Positions 62,753-64,000 of a stretch of DNA of 64,000 nucleotides are shown one piece after another. The notes below the pieces were generated by a model. It was not told the origin of the DNA, did no database searches, and saw only the letters and a list, made by a program, of their open reading frames with translations. The stretch spans positions 62,322,681 to 62,386,680 of the forward strand of contig OZ024827.1 of assembly GCA_964016985.1 (NCBI GenBank), written 5' to 3'. The position numbers were made by a program, and so were the translations under genes. Position 1 is the first letter of the stretch, and each line of letters opens with the position of its first letter. Source of the DNA: Anodontia alba (lineage: Eukaryota > Mollusca > Bivalvia > Lucinida > Lucinidae).

Positions 62753-62815
62753 TCAGTGAAGACTCTGATCGGACTTCGCGGATGCGCAAACTTATCTGTC
62801 TTCGCTGGTCGCACA
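62753..62815. repeat. Family N hairpin, copy N7
   Basis: CAGTGAAGACTCTGATCGGA, CTTCGCGGATGCGC, AACTTATCTGTCTTCGCTGG. Poorly matched. Confidence 0.5.
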
Positions 62816-63230
62816 AGTCTGTGTACGTTTTGTCATGCCTGGCTGAAGTCGGGTAAATCAGAAGTTTGAGACACTAAGACGCAATTTCGAGTTAAGTCAA
62901 AAATTCAAGTTTTTAAGTCGACATACGTATTGCGTAATTAATTCGAAATTTCGAGATCCGGAAAAGAAAAATAATTGAGCTTGCCTTAATATTTAATAAT
63001 GCTCTTTCCAACTCGAAAATTTCAAAATGAAAAGAGTACAGTTCAAAAAAAGTTTTATCTGTGAGAATTGAATCAGCCTAACACAAAATGGGTATTTAAT
63101 GAATATTCTAAAAGTGATGGTCAAGATCAGCCTAAATATTCATGCAGTTCGACCAGGGTTTTTGTTTACAGAATATTTCTACAGTAATATGTGAAAAAAT
63201 GAAGTCCCTGGTCAGACTCAGCATGAAGTA
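62816..63230. other. Gene-free stretch
   Basis: No feature seen apart from worn N-like words near 63120-63165. Confidence 0.3.
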
Positions 63231-63234
63231 TTAA

Positions 63235-63733
63235 AGGGGAACACAATGTAAGTTGTAAGTATATCTTGGAGTAAAGAGCTTAACAAGCCATTTATTTTGA
63301 CGCAAGACTTTTCAAAATCGGCCATGAAATAAGGAAGTTATGATGGTTTGAATATATTTAAAATGGCTACCAGGGATGCCGCCATATTGTAGGCTTTGTG
63401 ACGTCACACAGCCCAAATTAAAATGCAAAACCAAATTATAAAGGGTTTTAAGAATAATTTTGCTACATATTTTTCTATAATTTTTAATTCTTGTGAAAAG
63501 CAATCATTTCCCACAAAATAAACCAACCTTATAATAATAACTACTGTACCTTTATGAAACGAATTTTAATTTTTATAAAACCTCATTAAATATTCAAAAT
63601 GGCGGCGCCCATACCACCAATTTAAAATAGACAATTGTCTATAACTTACTTAATTTTCCACCGATTTTGATCAAATTTGTGTTGTAAAGTTCTTTACTTT
63701 AAAGCACAACACCTTTTAAGGTTGCGTTCCCCT
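63235..63733. mobile_element. TTAA-type element EE
   Basis: TTAA at 63231-63234 and 63734-63737. TIRs AGGGGAACACAA and the inverse TTGCGTTCCCCT (one mismatch). 499 bp, containing GATGCCGCCATATTG, TGACGTCACA and AAAATGGCGGCGCCCA. No coding frame. Single copy here. Confidence 0.6.
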
Positions 63734-63769
63734 TTAAGCCTTTTTGCATGACGTCACAAGAGATCTGGA

Positions 63770-63990
63770 TACACTTGATAGATTTCCGCCAATTTTTACA
63801 GGGGGACAACTTCTGTGACTTCCTGTTTGCTCTTCTGTAAACCAATCTCTTTCTGAAAGCGTGTCTATTCTAAAAGAAACGTTATTGCTCCCAAAAGGGG
63901 CAAGTTGTTTCCTTTTAGGACAGACCCTTTTCAGAAGGGAAGCAAAATAACTTTGACCGACTTGCCCCTCCTGAAAATGTTTCAGTTCCC
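63770..63990 (+). repeat. Family O unit
   Basis: GATACACTTGATAGATTTCC, TGTGACTTCCTGTTTGCTC, then hairpin CTAAAAGAAACGTTATTGCT / AAGTTGTTTCCTTTTAG and CCCTTTTCAGAAGG. Confidence 0.6.
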
Positions 63991-64000
63991 CTTAATTGGT

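Overview
This 64 kb window looks like non-coding, repeat-dense DNA from an invertebrate nuclear genome, most likely a bivalve mollusc. The grounds are the mix of tRNA-derived SINEs, hammerhead-ribozyme (retrozyme-like) repeats, pearl/Helitron-like tandem-repeat elements, the CAAGAGGGCC-type 140-bp repeat and many palindromic MITEs. The taxon is an inference from repeat style. I recognise no host protein-coding gene, no conventional tRNA, no rRNA and no CRISPR array. The only intact recognisable coding sequence is a 368-residue mariner transposase (35772-36878, minus) inside a complete element with 28-bp terminal inverted repeats (TIRs) and a TA target duplication.

Most of the window can be assigned to repeat families that I named from internal comparison. 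Family A: 11 copies of a ~280-bp hairpin MITE with CATCACG...CGTAATG ends and essentially no target-site duplication (TSD). Family B (7 copies) and family C (3 copies): pogo-like, CAGT ends, TA target. TTAA-target families G (3), H (7), V (2), W (2), K/L and EE. Family F: 6 copies, ~400 bp, with CRE, CCAAT and E-box motifs. Family I: two copies of a 107-bp GC-rich palindrome. Families M, N, O and P: larger palindromes. There are two SINEs with 9-bp TSDs, one probable solo LTR, two LINE relics, two dead mariners, and tandem arrays at 4194-5565, 29735-30420, 33650-34020 and 52190-53266.

Layout: 1-10 kb holds B, V, A, P, N, the tandem-repeat element, a SINE and F. 10-19 kb holds V, B, G, C, the O/W nest and M, with long featureless spans. 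19-24 kb holds A, H and a LINE relic interrupted by C, itself interrupted by A. 24-33 kb holds Y, G, low-complexity DNA, a 200-N gap beside G-rich DNA, the ~85-bp array and a SINE. 33-40 kb holds H, K, the intact mariner, a solo LTR and N. 40-50 kb holds F, A, B, M and two hammerhead repeats. 50-64 kb holds AACGTCG palindromes, the 140-bp array, two dead mariners each carrying a younger insertion, a LINE C-terminus, the third hammerhead repeat and a TTAA element.

The most notable observations are: three hammerhead ribozyme motifs in a ~260-bp repeat; two different central hairpin modules that recur inside MITE families with unrelated termini, as if palindromic cores are exchanged between families; a 1.39-kb foldback element with ~380-bp arms inserted in a mariner with a 6-bp TSD; and the potentially active mariner.
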